Origin: Paenochrobactrum pullorum
Lineage (GTDB): Bacteria; Pseudomonadota; Alphaproteobacteria; Rhizobiales; Rhizobiaceae
Assembly (NCBI RefSeq): GCF_041929845.1
Contig: NZ_JBHEEH010000002.1
Location: forward strand, 1 to 64,000
DNA: 64,000 nucleotides
Reading direction: 5' to 3'
Under the pieces are notes generated by a model. The model ran no database searches, had not been told where the DNA came from, and saw nothing but the letters and a program-made list of their open reading frames with translations. Position 1 is the first letter of the stretch. Each line of letters begins with the position of its first letter. Shown here one piece after another: positions 51,924 through 60,173 of this stretch. The position numbers and the translations under genes were made by a program.

Positions 51924-52751
51924 TTAGCGCATGGATGCCGGGCCAAAGATATTTTTCGGCGACAACGTAAAGATCTCACAGCCATCTTTAGTTACGCCGA
52001 CAGTGTGTTCATATTGCGCAGTTAGAGAGCGGTCACGTGTAACTGCTGTCCAGCCATCTTTGAGCACTTTAACATCCGGTTTGCCCAAATTGATCATTGG
52101 CTCAATGGTAAAAATCATGCCTTCACGCATTTCAACACCGTCATTGAGTGTGCCATAATGCAGGATATTGGGCGCATCATGAAAAATCTGGCCAACGCCA
52201 TGGCCGCAGAAATCACGCACCACCGAGCAGCGCTCGCTTTCGGCATAGGTTTGAATGGCGGCACCAATAGCGCCGGTTTTCGCACCCGGTTTGACGGCAG
52301 TAATGCCGCGCAGCAGGCTTTCATAGGTTACTTCCATCAAACGCTCTGCCGCGCGTTTAATTTGGCCAACGGCATACATGCGGCTTGAATCGCCATGCCA
52401 GTTATCTTTCAAATAAGTGACATCAATATTGACGATATCACCCTCGCGCAGTGGTTTGTCATCGGGAATACCGTGGCAAACGACATGATTGATTGAGGTG
52501 CAAACTGATTTGGTGTAGCCGCGATAGTTAAGTGTTGCCGGTATCGCGCCATGATCGGCACCGAATTCAAAAACGAATTTATCGATCTGATTGGTGGTAA
52601 CACCCGGTTTGACAATGTCATTCAATTCATCAAGGCAGCGCGCAGTCAGATTACAAATCTGGCGCATCGATTCAAAGGCTTCAGGGCCGTAAAGTTTAAT
52701 CTGTCCGGTCTGTTTGAGGGGTGCTTGAGTTGCATCAATATAAGTAACCAT
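51924..52751 (-). CDS. map: methionine aminopeptidase, type I
   Basis: Removes the N-terminal Met of new proteins. It is 275 residues with metal ligands visible: Asp in VNIDVTYLKD, Asp in WHGDSSRMY, His in CGHGVGQIFHDAP, Glu in TIEPMINLG and Glu in AQYEHTVGVT; HGIPDDKPL holds the substrate His. Essential. It lies 11 bases after sfsA in the same direction. Confidence 0.97.
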   Translation of the reverse strand: MVTYIDATQAPLKQTGQIKLYGPEAFESMRQICNLTARCLDELNDIVKPGVTTNQIDKFVFEFGADHGAIPATLNYRGYTKSVCTSINHVVCHGIPDDKPLREGDIVNIDVTYLKDNWHGDSSRMYAVGQIKRAAERLMEVTYESLLRGITAVKPGAKTGAIGAAIQTYAESERCSVVRDFCGHGVGQIFHDAPNILHYGTLNDGVEMREGMIFTIEPMINLGKPDVKVLKDGWTAVTRDRSLTAQYEHTVGVTKDGCEIFTLSPKNIFGPASMR

Positions 52752-52762
52752 TATAAATCCGT

Positions 52763-53470
52763 TCAGACTGTTTCATCAATCGTGACCATTTCGGTCGCAG
52801 TTATTTCTTGTGGTGATATGTGGCATCGAAGTGCGTAAGCCTCAACCCCGTTTTTACGGGCAAATTGAAATGCCTGCGCATAAGCAGGATCTAAATCGCC
52901 GCTAATGCGGAAGATATCGCAATCTTCACGCTGGATAACAAACAGCATCGCAGCGCGGTGACCTGCTTTGGCCATGTCGACAAGTTCAAACAAATGTTTG
53001 GCGCCACGCGCTGTCACTGTATCGGGAAACTCGGCCAAGCGAGGAGTTCTGGTAAAGTGGACATTTTTTACTTCAACATAAATATCCGGCTGGTTTTCTT
53101 TGTGCAGCAGCAGATCAATACGTGAATTTTTGCCGTATTTTTGTTCGCGCTTTAAACTGTCAAAGCCCGCAAGTTCAGGAATGAGCCCTTTGAAAATGGC
53201 TTCTTCAGCAATTTTATTCGGCAGTGCTGTATTGACGCCAACGAGTGTGTTGTCGGCTTCGATAATTTGTAGGGCATGCGGGTATTTACGCTTCGGATCA
53301 TCTGAAACACTCATCCAGATGCGTGATCCAGGTGTTGTCAGGCCGAGCATCGAGCCGGTATTGCCAACCGATCCGGTAATAAATGTGCCATCATCAAGCG
53401 TGGCATCAACCAGAAAACGCTTATAACGACGCTCAAGACGTCCGGTAACAAGGGGGAGAGTGAACTGCAT
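52763..53470 (-). CDS. sfsA: SfsA family protein
   Basis: A 235-residue protein from ATG 53470 (QFTLPLVTGRLERRYKRFLV). Family marks are VGVNTALPNKIAEEAI, GKNSRIDLLL, YVEVKNVHFTR, AEFPDTVTARGAKHLFELV. SfsA was named for maltose-gene stimulation in E. coli; it has an OB-like N-terminal part and a nuclease-like fold, with no settled role. Upstream of map, probably one transcript. Confidence 0.93.
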   Translation of the reverse strand: MQFTLPLVTGRLERRYKRFLVDATLDDGTFITGSVGNTGSMLGLTTPGSRIWMSVSDDPKRKYPHALQIIEADNTLVGVNTALPNKIAEEAIFKGLIPELAGFDSLKREQKYGKNSRIDLLLHKENQPDIYVEVKNVHFTRTPRLAEFPDTVTARGAKHLFELVDMAKAGHRAAMLFVIQREDCDIFRISGDLDPAYAQAFQFARKNGVEAYALRCHISPQEITATEMVTIDETV

Positions 53471-53549
53471 GGGAATTAGCTTTACGCCAAACCACTTGCG
53501 CATTGCAAGCCTGTGGTTTGGCGATGCTTCAAGGTATGGAAAAAGCGGT

Positions 53550-53837
53550 TTAAGCCTGACGTTTCCAGTCGAAAGTCAATTCTTCACGAAATGCAAACTG
53601 AATAATATGTTTGGCCACAACATCTTCCAACTGTGCCTGTGTTTCAGCAGGGGCTTCAGCGGTAATGTCGAGTGCGTCGTCGGTGGCATTGAGAGTTACA
53701 ATGCGGCCGTCGGTAAAAACAATGCGGCCTGTTTGCGGGGTAAATTCAACTTCGAACTTATGCGACCAATGTTTGCACAATTGTTGCAGGTAGCGGCTGG
53801 CGCTTTTGGTCGCAACTGTAACAGTAGAAATAACCAT
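53550..53837 (-). CDS. stand-alone DUF2218 protein
   Basis: A 95-residue DUF2218 protein: VISTVTVATKSASRYLQQLC, then FTPQTGRIVFTDGRIVTLNA, then VVAKHIIQFAFREEL. ATG 53837 with GAGGA close upstream is the start; the frame also opens at 53864. The same domain is fused to the siderophore-interacting protein at 47214. The shared domain suggests an iron or siderophore link, but the domain has no known activity. Confidence 0.85.
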   Translation of the reverse strand: MVISTVTVATKSASRYLQQLCKHWSHKFEVEFTPQTGRIVFTDGRIVTLNATDDALDITAEAPAETQAQLEDVVAKHIIQFAFREELTFDWKRQA

Positions 53838-53939
53838 CTTTGATTCCTCATGATTGTAGATCATAAGTTGAATCTATTAGACAGGTTTTAAATAAGCTAC
53901 TATTTTGTTGGAAATTAAAAAGAAAAAAACACCAGTGAA

Positions 53940-54014
53940 TGGTACGCCCAAGGGGAATCGAACCCCTGTTTCCGCCGTGAAAGGGCGGCGTCCTAACCGC
54001 TAGACGATGGGCGC
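53940..54014 (-). tRNA. tRNA-Glu (TTC)
   Basis: Cloverleaf on the minus strand: start GCGCCCATCGTCTAGCGG, anticodon stem CCGCC-CTTTCAC-GGCGG with anticodon TTC, T-arm GGGGTTCGATTCCCC, acceptor end TGGGCGTA and encoded CCA. Confidence 0.95.
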
Positions 54015-54136
54015 CCGCTGGTGTGGGTGCCTTATAGGTGGGAAATTTCTTCCGCGCAAGCCATTAAATTCATTTTTTTTAAAAAAAGCGAAAATAATTT
54101 ACATTGTGGATAAGTGGCTGATTTAACGGGATGAAA

Positions 54137-55258
54137 TCAGCTTTTGCCGCGGCACTTCCAGTTCCAGTCACGCTCAGACCCGATATCGATATGAACAGAT
54201 TTGGTGTGGCAGTAGGTGCCGACACCGCCACGTGATGGCATGGCACGTGCAACACGGGCAATTTCCCATTTGGAAACGCCTTCGATCTGAACATCAGCAG
54301 CAGCACAGGTCATATGCAATGATTTGCGCGCACCTTTGACCTTCATATTATAAGAGGGGCTTCGATAACCCGAAGTTACAATGACCGGTTTTCTGAAATG
54401 GCTTTCCAGTTTACGCAAAGTCTTGACCAATTCAGGCTTGAGACAGGCGACATCAACGGATTCGCGCTGTACTTTCAAGCCATTCGGGGCAAGGCGTGCA
54501 AGACCGGGGGCTGATACGCGCAATAAATGCGGTGCATCATCCTCCTCATCGGCATCAATGTCACTGTCATCATAGACTGCATTGCGATGTTTAATTTCTA
54601 ATCCGCCATAAGCGCGTACGCCAGGTAATGAATAATTATAACTTTGTGCCGATGGCTGCTTTTTCAACTCCAGTGATGGCTTGCTCAGAGTTGAGGCAAG
54701 TACAACAGGCTTTTCTGCCTTATCCGGCAGGGCAGGTGCCGTGATTTGTGAGGCTTGTGGTTTTGGGGTTTCTGCCGGTTTGGTCGTTTCTGCGTTCGCA
54801 TTCAACGCAGGTTTGACTGCCTTAAAAGCATCGCTGGTTTTAGGTGTCGCAAAGAGAGCTGCAACAAGTGTTGATTTTTGTACCGGTTTTTCCGCCACTG
54901 TTTCCGCGGCAGGCTCCAAAGCAGCAAGTGCTACCGTTTCCGCTTTCGCGTCAGGCTTTGCATCTGCCAGATCAGTTTTGTCGGCTTCAACCGCTTGCGT
55001 TGCCGGTTTGGCTGCATTTTCTTCAGCTATTTTTTCGTCGGCTGCCGTTTGCAAGGCTTCTGCCACCAGCGAATTGTCGTCTGTCGAAGAAAGCTGCATG
55101 GCAGGCGAGCCGGAACTAGTCGCGGTGCAGGCGCTTAAAACAAAAGCTGCGAGCAGGCTGATGCAGGTTGATGAATACAGAAAAAACTTTTGCGTCTGTT
55201 TCTGATTTGCAATCAAGGCAAGGCTCCAGATGATCACCGGAGCACAATGCAGACGCAA
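54137..55258 (-). CDS. lipoprotein with M15-type (YcbK-like) C-terminal domain
   Basis: A 373-residue protein. The N-terminal hydrophobic segment with LSAC lipobox (ISLLAAFVLSACTATS) indicates a lipoprotein, with a shorter start likely nearer to it. A long Ala/Glu/Lys/Thr-rich linker (about residues 60-200) follows, then a Peptidase_M15_3 domain with Zn ligands His and Asp in KSLHMTCAAADVQIEG and His in SVHIDIG; VTSGYRSPSYNMKVKGARKS is characteristic. Members cleave or bind peptidoglycan peptides. It is preceded by tRNA-Glu on the same strand to its left. Confidence 0.85.
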   Translation of the reverse strand: MRLHCAPVIIWSLALIANQKQTQKFFLYSSTCISLLAAFVLSACTATSSGSPAMQLSSTDDNSLVAEALQTAADEKIAEENAAKPATQAVEADKTDLADAKPDAKAETVALAALEPAAETVAEKPVQKSTLVAALFATPKTSDAFKAVKPALNANAETTKPAETPKPQASQITAPALPDKAEKPVVLASTLSKPSLELKKQPSAQSYNYSLPGVRAYGGLEIKHRNAVYDDSDIDADEEDDAPHLLRVSAPGLARLAPNGLKVQRESVDVACLKPELVKTLRKLESHFRKPVIVTSGYRSPSYNMKVKGARKSLHMTCAAADVQIEGVSKWEIARVARAMPSRGGVGTYCHTKSVHIDIGSERDWNWKCRGKS

Positions 55259-55771
55259 CCGGTTTATTTGGAAAACGGTTTGTGCGTTTTCCGGTATTTC
55301 TGTTTAAACACAAAAATATCAGCCGAAAAATCAGGCGCTTGAGCCTGAGGATTATGAGCTGATTGGTGTTTATGCTTAACAAAGTTTTAAAGTTAAATAG
55401 TAACGAATGCAATCTTTTGGCAGTAACAGCCTGTAAAAGCGATGTTACAATGCGTGATATTTTTTAATTTTTATTGCGTTTTATTCAAATAATTCAGGCT
55501 TCTGTTTGATGATACAAAAGAAGCGATTTTTTAAATTGGATCATTGAAATTGAGCCGATTTTGAACGATCCGGCTGATTTGATCGCCGCTCACGAATTAA
55601 TATTATCAAGAAGAAGTAAAACATCGCCGAAAAGCACAACTCTGATATTGACAAAAACGGGCATACTAACCAGACATAGCAATGCTGTTTGTTGTGGCTG
55701 GCTACAGTCAACAGCTCCGCTTTGCGCCATGGTGTGCAAACGGGTTCATAAAAAATTTGGATCAGGCGAAT
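55259..55771. other. AT-rich intergenic stretch
   Basis: About 510 bases between divergent genes. There is a small CTCC/GGAG inverted repeat near 55211-55231, just into the gene edge, and AT-rich runs near 55460. I find no convincing gene. The minus-strand frame 55541-56071 overlaps the lipoprotein gene antisense and is Cys/Arg rich, unlike a real protein. Confidence 0.45.
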
Positions 55772-56122
55772 ATGATTGTGCACTTCCGGCAACCCTCCCG
55801 TTTCACCCTTAGCCTTGTGGCAGTGGCGATGATTGCCGCGCTTGGCGGTTGCGCGGGCGGAGCGGAATTTCAGGGAACGCCGCAGGAGGGGGCACGTCGA
55901 ACCGGAACCTATCCAAATTTCGGGCGCATGCCTCAGGCGGCAACCAGCCAGATCACCGCGCAGGAAAAGGACGCTGCTACCATCGCACTGGATGCGGAGC
56001 GCAAACGTCTGAAATCTGTGAAAGGTGAAACACCTATGTCTGCAGCCCAATTGGCCGCGCTTCGCAAGCAAACTCAGGCGGAGACAAAGGCCACACTTCA
56101 GGCGATTGAAAACAGCAATTGA
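55772..56122 (+). CDS. small lipoprotein
   Basis: A 116-residue lipoprotein: LVAVAMIAALGGCAGGAEFQ with lipobox LGGC, then a polar, helix-rich mature part (KDAATIALDAERKRLKSVKG, AAQLAALRKQTQAETKATLQ). Start ATG 55772; the frame is open further up to 55682 but that adds no sensible signal. Family not recognised, though a lipoprotein at this place before the aminotransferase gene is plausible in related genomes. Envelope location. Confidence 0.8.
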   Translation: MIVHFRQPSRFTLSLVAVAMIAALGGCAGGAEFQGTPQEGARRTGTYPNFGRMPQAATSQITAQEKDAATIALDAERKRLKSVKGETPMSAAQLAALRKQTQAETKATLQAIENSN

Positions 56123-56215
56123 TCAACGCCTTTCATGAATGACTGCTGCTATTATTATATTGCTGATGGCGCGTGATAGCTAAAGTCCCATATCAACCCT
56201 TTTCGGAACAGGATC

Positions 56216-57409
56216 ATGTCGGAAGAATTTCATAAAGTCCGTCGTTTGCCGCCTTACGTCTTTGAACAAGTTAATCGTCTCAAGGCGGCGGCGCGAGCGG
56301 GCGGCGCCGACATTGTCGATTTGGGGATGGGTAATCCTGATCTGCCGACCCCGCAAAATATCGTGGACAAGCTTTGTGAGGCGGTTCAAGACCCGCGCGC
56401 GCATCGGTATTCTTCGTCGAAGGGTATTCCTGGTTTGCGCAAAGCGCAGGCCAGTTATTATGAGCGCCGTTTTGGTGTGAAGCTCAATCCGGACAGCCAA
56501 GTTATTGCGACACTGGGCTCCAAGGAAGGCTTTGCCAATATGGCGCAGGCCATTACTGCACCAGGTGATGTGGTTTTGTGTCCGGATCCAACCTATCCGA
56601 TTCATTCTTTCGGCTTTATCATGTCCGGCGGTGTGATCCGCTCGGTACAGGCGAAACCGGATGATAATTTCATTCCGTCGCTGGAGCGCGGTATCAAACA
56701 TTCGATCCCGAAGCCCATTGCCTTGATCCTCAATTTCCCGTCCAACCCGACCGCTTATGTGGCAACGCTGGATTTCTATAAGGATGTGGTGGATTTTGCC
56801 CGTAAGCATGAAATCATCATTTTGTCTGATCTGGCTTATTCGGAAATCTATTTTGACGGTACACCGCCGCCATCCGTGCTTCAGGTGCCGGGTGCAATGG
56901 ATGTTGCGGTTGAATTTACCTCTATGTCCAAGACCTTCTCGATGCCGGGCTGGCGCATGGGCTTTGCCGTTGGTAATGAGCGTTTGATTGCAGCGCTGAC
57001 ACGCGTTAAATCCTATCTGGATTATGGTGCGTTCACGCCAATTCAGGTGGCAGCGACGGCTGCACTGAATGGTGATGGTTCTGATATTGAATATGTGCGC
57101 AATGTCTATCATCAGCGCCGTGATGTGCTGGTTGAAAGCTTTGCACGCGCCGGTTGGGATGTACCGCCGCCAGCAGCAACCATGTTTGCGTGGGTGCCAA
57201 TTCCGGAGAAGTTCAAAGCAATGGGATCGTTGGAGTTTTCCAAATTGCTCATTGAAAAGGCTGATGTGGCGGTTGCGCCGGGCTTGGGCTTTGGTGAACA
57301 TGGCGATGATCATGTGCGTATTGCGCTGGTGGAAAATGAGCATCGCATCCGTCAGGCCGCACGCAATATCAAGCGCTTCCTGAGTACTTACGAAGAGAGC
57401 GCTGCCTGA
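56216..57409 (+). CDS. class I/II aminotransferase (AlaC / LL-DAP aminotransferase-like)
   Basis: A 397-residue PLP enzyme of fold type I. Markers: IVDLGMGNPDLPTPQNIVDK, RYSSSKGIPGLRKAQASYYE, CPDPTYPIHSFGFIMSGG, LILNFPSNPTAYVATLDFYK, LSDLAYSEIYFDGT, PLP Lys in FTSMSKTFSMPGWRMGFAVG. It matches the YfdZ/AlaC and LL-diaminopimelate aminotransferase branch. Placement just before hom (109 bases) is common in alphaproteobacteria and suggests amino-acid synthesis from the aspartate family, but the true substrate needs assay. Confidence 0.9.
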   Translation: MSEEFHKVRRLPPYVFEQVNRLKAAARAGGADIVDLGMGNPDLPTPQNIVDKLCEAVQDPRAHRYSSSKGIPGLRKAQASYYERRFGVKLNPDSQVIATLGSKEGFANMAQAITAPGDVVLCPDPTYPIHSFGFIMSGGVIRSVQAKPDDNFIPSLERGIKHSIPKPIALILNFPSNPTAYVATLDFYKDVVDFARKHEIIILSDLAYSEIYFDGTPPPSVLQVPGAMDVAVEFTSMSKTFSMPGWRMGFAVGNERLIAALTRVKSYLDYGAFTPIQVAATAALNGDGSDIEYVRNVYHQRRDVLVESFARAGWDVPPPAATMFAWVPIPEKFKAMGSLEFSKLLIEKADVAVAPGLGFGEHGDDHVRIALVENEHRIRQAARNIKRFLSTYEESAA

Positions 57410-57427
57410 TTGGCGTATTTTGAACTC

Positions 57428-57454
57428 TGTGCCGCTGAAGCTTTTGGCGGCACA
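57428..57454 (+). other. hairpin between aminotransferase and hom genes
   Basis: TGTGCCGC pairs perfectly with GCGGCACA over an 11-base loop. There is no T-run, so it is likely an mRNA 3' or processing structure between the two genes. Confidence 0.5.
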
Positions 57455-57517
57455 TCCAAATTTAAATTGAATCCCCGACTTAAACTAAACCCATGAAAGA
57501 CTTTTGAGGAAAAGACG

Positions 57518-58834
57518 ATGAGTGAAGCATTACGGATCGGCGTGGCCGGATTAGGCACCGTTGGCGGCTCAGTATTACGTATTTTACGTGAAAAAGCCGA
57601 AATGCTCACCCGTCAATGCGGTAGAGAAATGGTTGTTACTGCGGTCAGTGCGCGTGATCGAACACGCGATCGTGGTGTCGATCTCTCCAATATCACATGG
57701 TTTGATGATCCGGTGGAACTTGCCAAATCCGACAAGATCGACGTTTTTGTCGAATTGATCGGTGGCGATGAAGGGCCTGCCAAAGCGTCCGTGGAAGCAG
57801 CTCTTAATGCCGGACGTCATGTAGTGACAGCCAATAAAGCGCTGCTCGCCAAACATGGTGTGGCGCTGGCAGAAATTGCCGAAGAAAAAGGTATTTTGCT
57901 CAACTTTGAAGCAGCGGTTGCCGGTGGTATTCCGGTGATTAAAGCGATGCGTGAATCGCTGACCGGTAATACTGTGTCGCGCGTTTATGGTATCATGAAC
58001 GGCACGTGCAATTACATTCTCACCCGCATGTGGGAAGAGGGGATTTCATTCGAAGATTGCTTGGCTGATGCGCAACGTTTGGGCTATGCTGAAGCTGACC
58101 CAACATTTGATATTGAAGGCAATGACACCGCGCATAAGCTTGCTTTGCTGACCAGTTTGGCATTTGGCAATCAGATTGCTGCCGATGATATCTATATGGA
58201 AGGTATCAGCAATATTTCACTGGCTGATATTCGTGCAGCCGATGAACTTGGTTATCGCATCAAATTGCTGGGTGTGGCGCTCAAAACACCAAACGGAATT
58301 GAGCAGCGTGTGCAACCGACAATGGTGCCGACCTCATCGGTCATTGCGCAGGTTCATGGCGTGACCAATGCGGTGGCAATTGAAACCGATTTGCTTGGTG
58401 AGCTGTTGTTGTCGGGGCCGGGAGCGGGCGGCAATGCAACCGCATCGGCAGTGCTTGGTGATCTGGCTGATATTGCCAAGAGTCGTCCTGGCTTCCAGCA
58501 TGGGCCTGTATTTGGTACTCCAGCGAAAGCTTTGGCACCTTATCAACGTGCGGCAATGCGTAATCATGAAGGTGGTTATTTTATTCGCCTAACCGTGCAT
58601 GATCGCCTCGGTGCCTTTGCTGCCATTGCCAAGCGCATGACCGAAAACGAAATTTCGCTTGAATCGATTGTTCAGCGTCCGCCGATGGACCATCATGCCG
58701 AAGGCATCAAAACCATCATTCTGGTGACGCATGAAACAACCGAATCGGCAGTAAAATCTGCGCTTCAGGCTATTTTGGAAGATGACCATCTGGTGGATAA
58801 ACCGCAGATGATCCGTATTGAGCGCGCCGGTTAA
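57518..58834 (+). CDS. hom: homoserine dehydrogenase
   Basis: NAD(P)H-dependent reduction of aspartate semialdehyde to homoserine for Met and Thr. It is 438 residues: GVAGLGTVGGSVLRIL (dinucleotide fold), DVFVELIGG, TANKALLAKHG, FEAAVAGGIPVIKAMRESLT, YGIMNGTCNYILTRM, and GYAEADPTFDIEGNDTAHKL, then a C-terminal ACT domain (about 350-430, RLTVHDRLGAFAAIAKRMTE) for feedback control by threonine. GAGGAAA precedes the ATG. Confidence 0.96.
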   Translation: MSEALRIGVAGLGTVGGSVLRILREKAEMLTRQCGREMVVTAVSARDRTRDRGVDLSNITWFDDPVELAKSDKIDVFVELIGGDEGPAKASVEAALNAGRHVVTANKALLAKHGVALAEIAEEKGILLNFEAAVAGGIPVIKAMRESLTGNTVSRVYGIMNGTCNYILTRMWEEGISFEDCLADAQRLGYAEADPTFDIEGNDTAHKLALLTSLAFGNQIAADDIYMEGISNISLADIRAADELGYRIKLLGVALKTPNGIEQRVQPTMVPTSSVIAQVHGVTNAVAIETDLLGELLLSGPGAGGNATASAVLGDLADIAKSRPGFQHGPVFGTPAKALAPYQRAAMRNHEGGYFIRLTVHDRLGAFAAIAKRMTENEISLESIVQRPPMDHHAEGIKTIILVTHETTESAVKSALQAILEDDHLVDKPQMIRIERAG

Positions 58835-59102
58835 GGCGCGTTTTCACAAGCTTCCTGTCATTGCAATGAAGTGTGTAGCCGCTTAAATCGATTAAGGTTT
58901 TGACAGCAGTTCTTTTAAGCCTGCAAGCCTCTTGCTAGACTTAAGAGACTTTGACAAAAGAGCCGTACGGCGCTTAACTCTTGTTAAGAGTATCGTCGTT
59001 TAACGGCATGTGTCCCTATCTGAATGCAGCCACTTTCCTTGCGATATAATGTTTTAGTTTTATCATCGCAGTAACCGATTAAAAATTCAGGACTTTGTTC
59101 AA

Positions 59103-60089
59103 ATGGCTAAAACCGCAGAGCAGCAACCACACGGCTTGGATCGTATTTTAACGCTCGAACTGGTGCGTGTAACCGAGCGCGCGGCCGTTGCGGCAGCCAG
59201 ATTGCGTGGTCGCGGTGATGAAATGGCAGCCGATCAGGCCGCTGTTGATGCGATGCGTCAGGAACTTAACAATCTGCCGATCAACGGTACCGTTGTGATC
59301 GGTGAAGGTGAGCGCGACGAAGCACCGATGCTTTATATTGGTGAAGAAGTAGGAAGCCGTCAGGGGCCGGATGTCGATATTGCACTCGACCCGCTTGAAG
59401 GTACCACTATCTGCGCCAAAAACCTGCCGAACTCATTGGCTGTTGTAGCGATTGCTGAAAAAGGCAACCTGCTTTACGCACCAGATGTTTACATGGAAAA
59501 AATCGCTGTAGGCCCTGGTTATCCGGAAGGTGTTGTGCATCTTGATGCAACACCAACCGAAAATATCATGGCTTTGGCCAAAGCCAAAGGCGTTGCACCA
59601 AGCGCAATTACCGCTTGCATCATGGATCGCCCGCGTCATGCCCGTTTGATCGAAGAAGTACGTGCAACCGGTGCTGCCATTCGTCTGATCGGTGATGGTG
59701 ACGTTGCGGGTGTTATGCACACGACCAATCCTGAAGAAACCGGCATTGATATTTATATCGGTATCGGTGGCGCGCCTGAAGGCGTTTTGGCTGCTGCAGC
59801 CTTGCGCTGCATTGGCGGTCAGATGCAGGGTCGTTTGCAGCTCAACACCGAAGAGAAAATTGCCCGCGCTGCTAAGATGGGCATTTCTGATCCAAACAAG
59901 ATTTACACAATGGAAGAAATGGCAAAAGGCGATGTGCTGTTTGCTGCAACCGGTGTAACTGACGGCAACATGCTGTCGGGCGTTAAATTTGCCCGTGATT
60001 ACATCCAGACCCACACCATCGTCATGCGTTCAAGCTCGCAGACCGTGCGTGAAATCAAAGCCCGCCATCAGGATCTGTCAAAGTTCTAA
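59103..60089 (+). CDS. glpX: class II fructose-1,6-bisphosphatase
   Basis: Gluconeogenic phosphatase. It is 328 residues with metal-site motifs VIGEGERDEAPMLYIGE and DIALDPLEGTTICAKNLPNS, plus IRLIGDGDVAGVMHT and IGIGGAPEGVLAAAALRCIG. It follows hom by 268 bases that hold no clear feature; in this order hom-glpX-recJ is a familiar string. A terminator follows. Confidence 0.96.
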   Translation: MAKTAEQQPHGLDRILTLELVRVTERAAVAAARLRGRGDEMAADQAAVDAMRQELNNLPINGTVVIGEGERDEAPMLYIGEEVGSRQGPDVDIALDPLEGTTICAKNLPNSLAVVAIAEKGNLLYAPDVYMEKIAVGPGYPEGVVHLDATPTENIMALAKAKGVAPSAITACIMDRPRHARLIEEVRATGAAIRLIGDGDVAGVMHTTNPEETGIDIYIGIGGAPEGVLAAAALRCIGGQMQGRLQLNTEEKIARAAKMGISDPNKIYTMEEMAKGDVLFAATGVTDGNMLSGVKFARDYIQTHTIVMRSSSQTVREIKARHQDLSKF

Positions 60090-60127
60090 GATTGGCTTGA
60101 GGCCGGGAAGAATTTATTGAATATTTC

Positions 60128-60159
60128 AAAAGGCGGCATTGCAAAAATGCCGCCTTTTG
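60128..60159 (+). terminator. intrinsic terminator of glpX
   Basis: AAAAGGCGGCATT, loop GCAAA, AATGCCGCCTTTT. It shows that the recJ start must lie after it, at about 60174. Confidence 0.9.
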
Positions 60160-60173
60160 TGTTCATAAAAGAC

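Noticed and set aside
55541..56071. 176-codon minus-strand frame over the small lipoprotein
   Set aside because: Rich in Cys and Arg, with no motif; the plus-strand lipoprotein has a clear lipobox.
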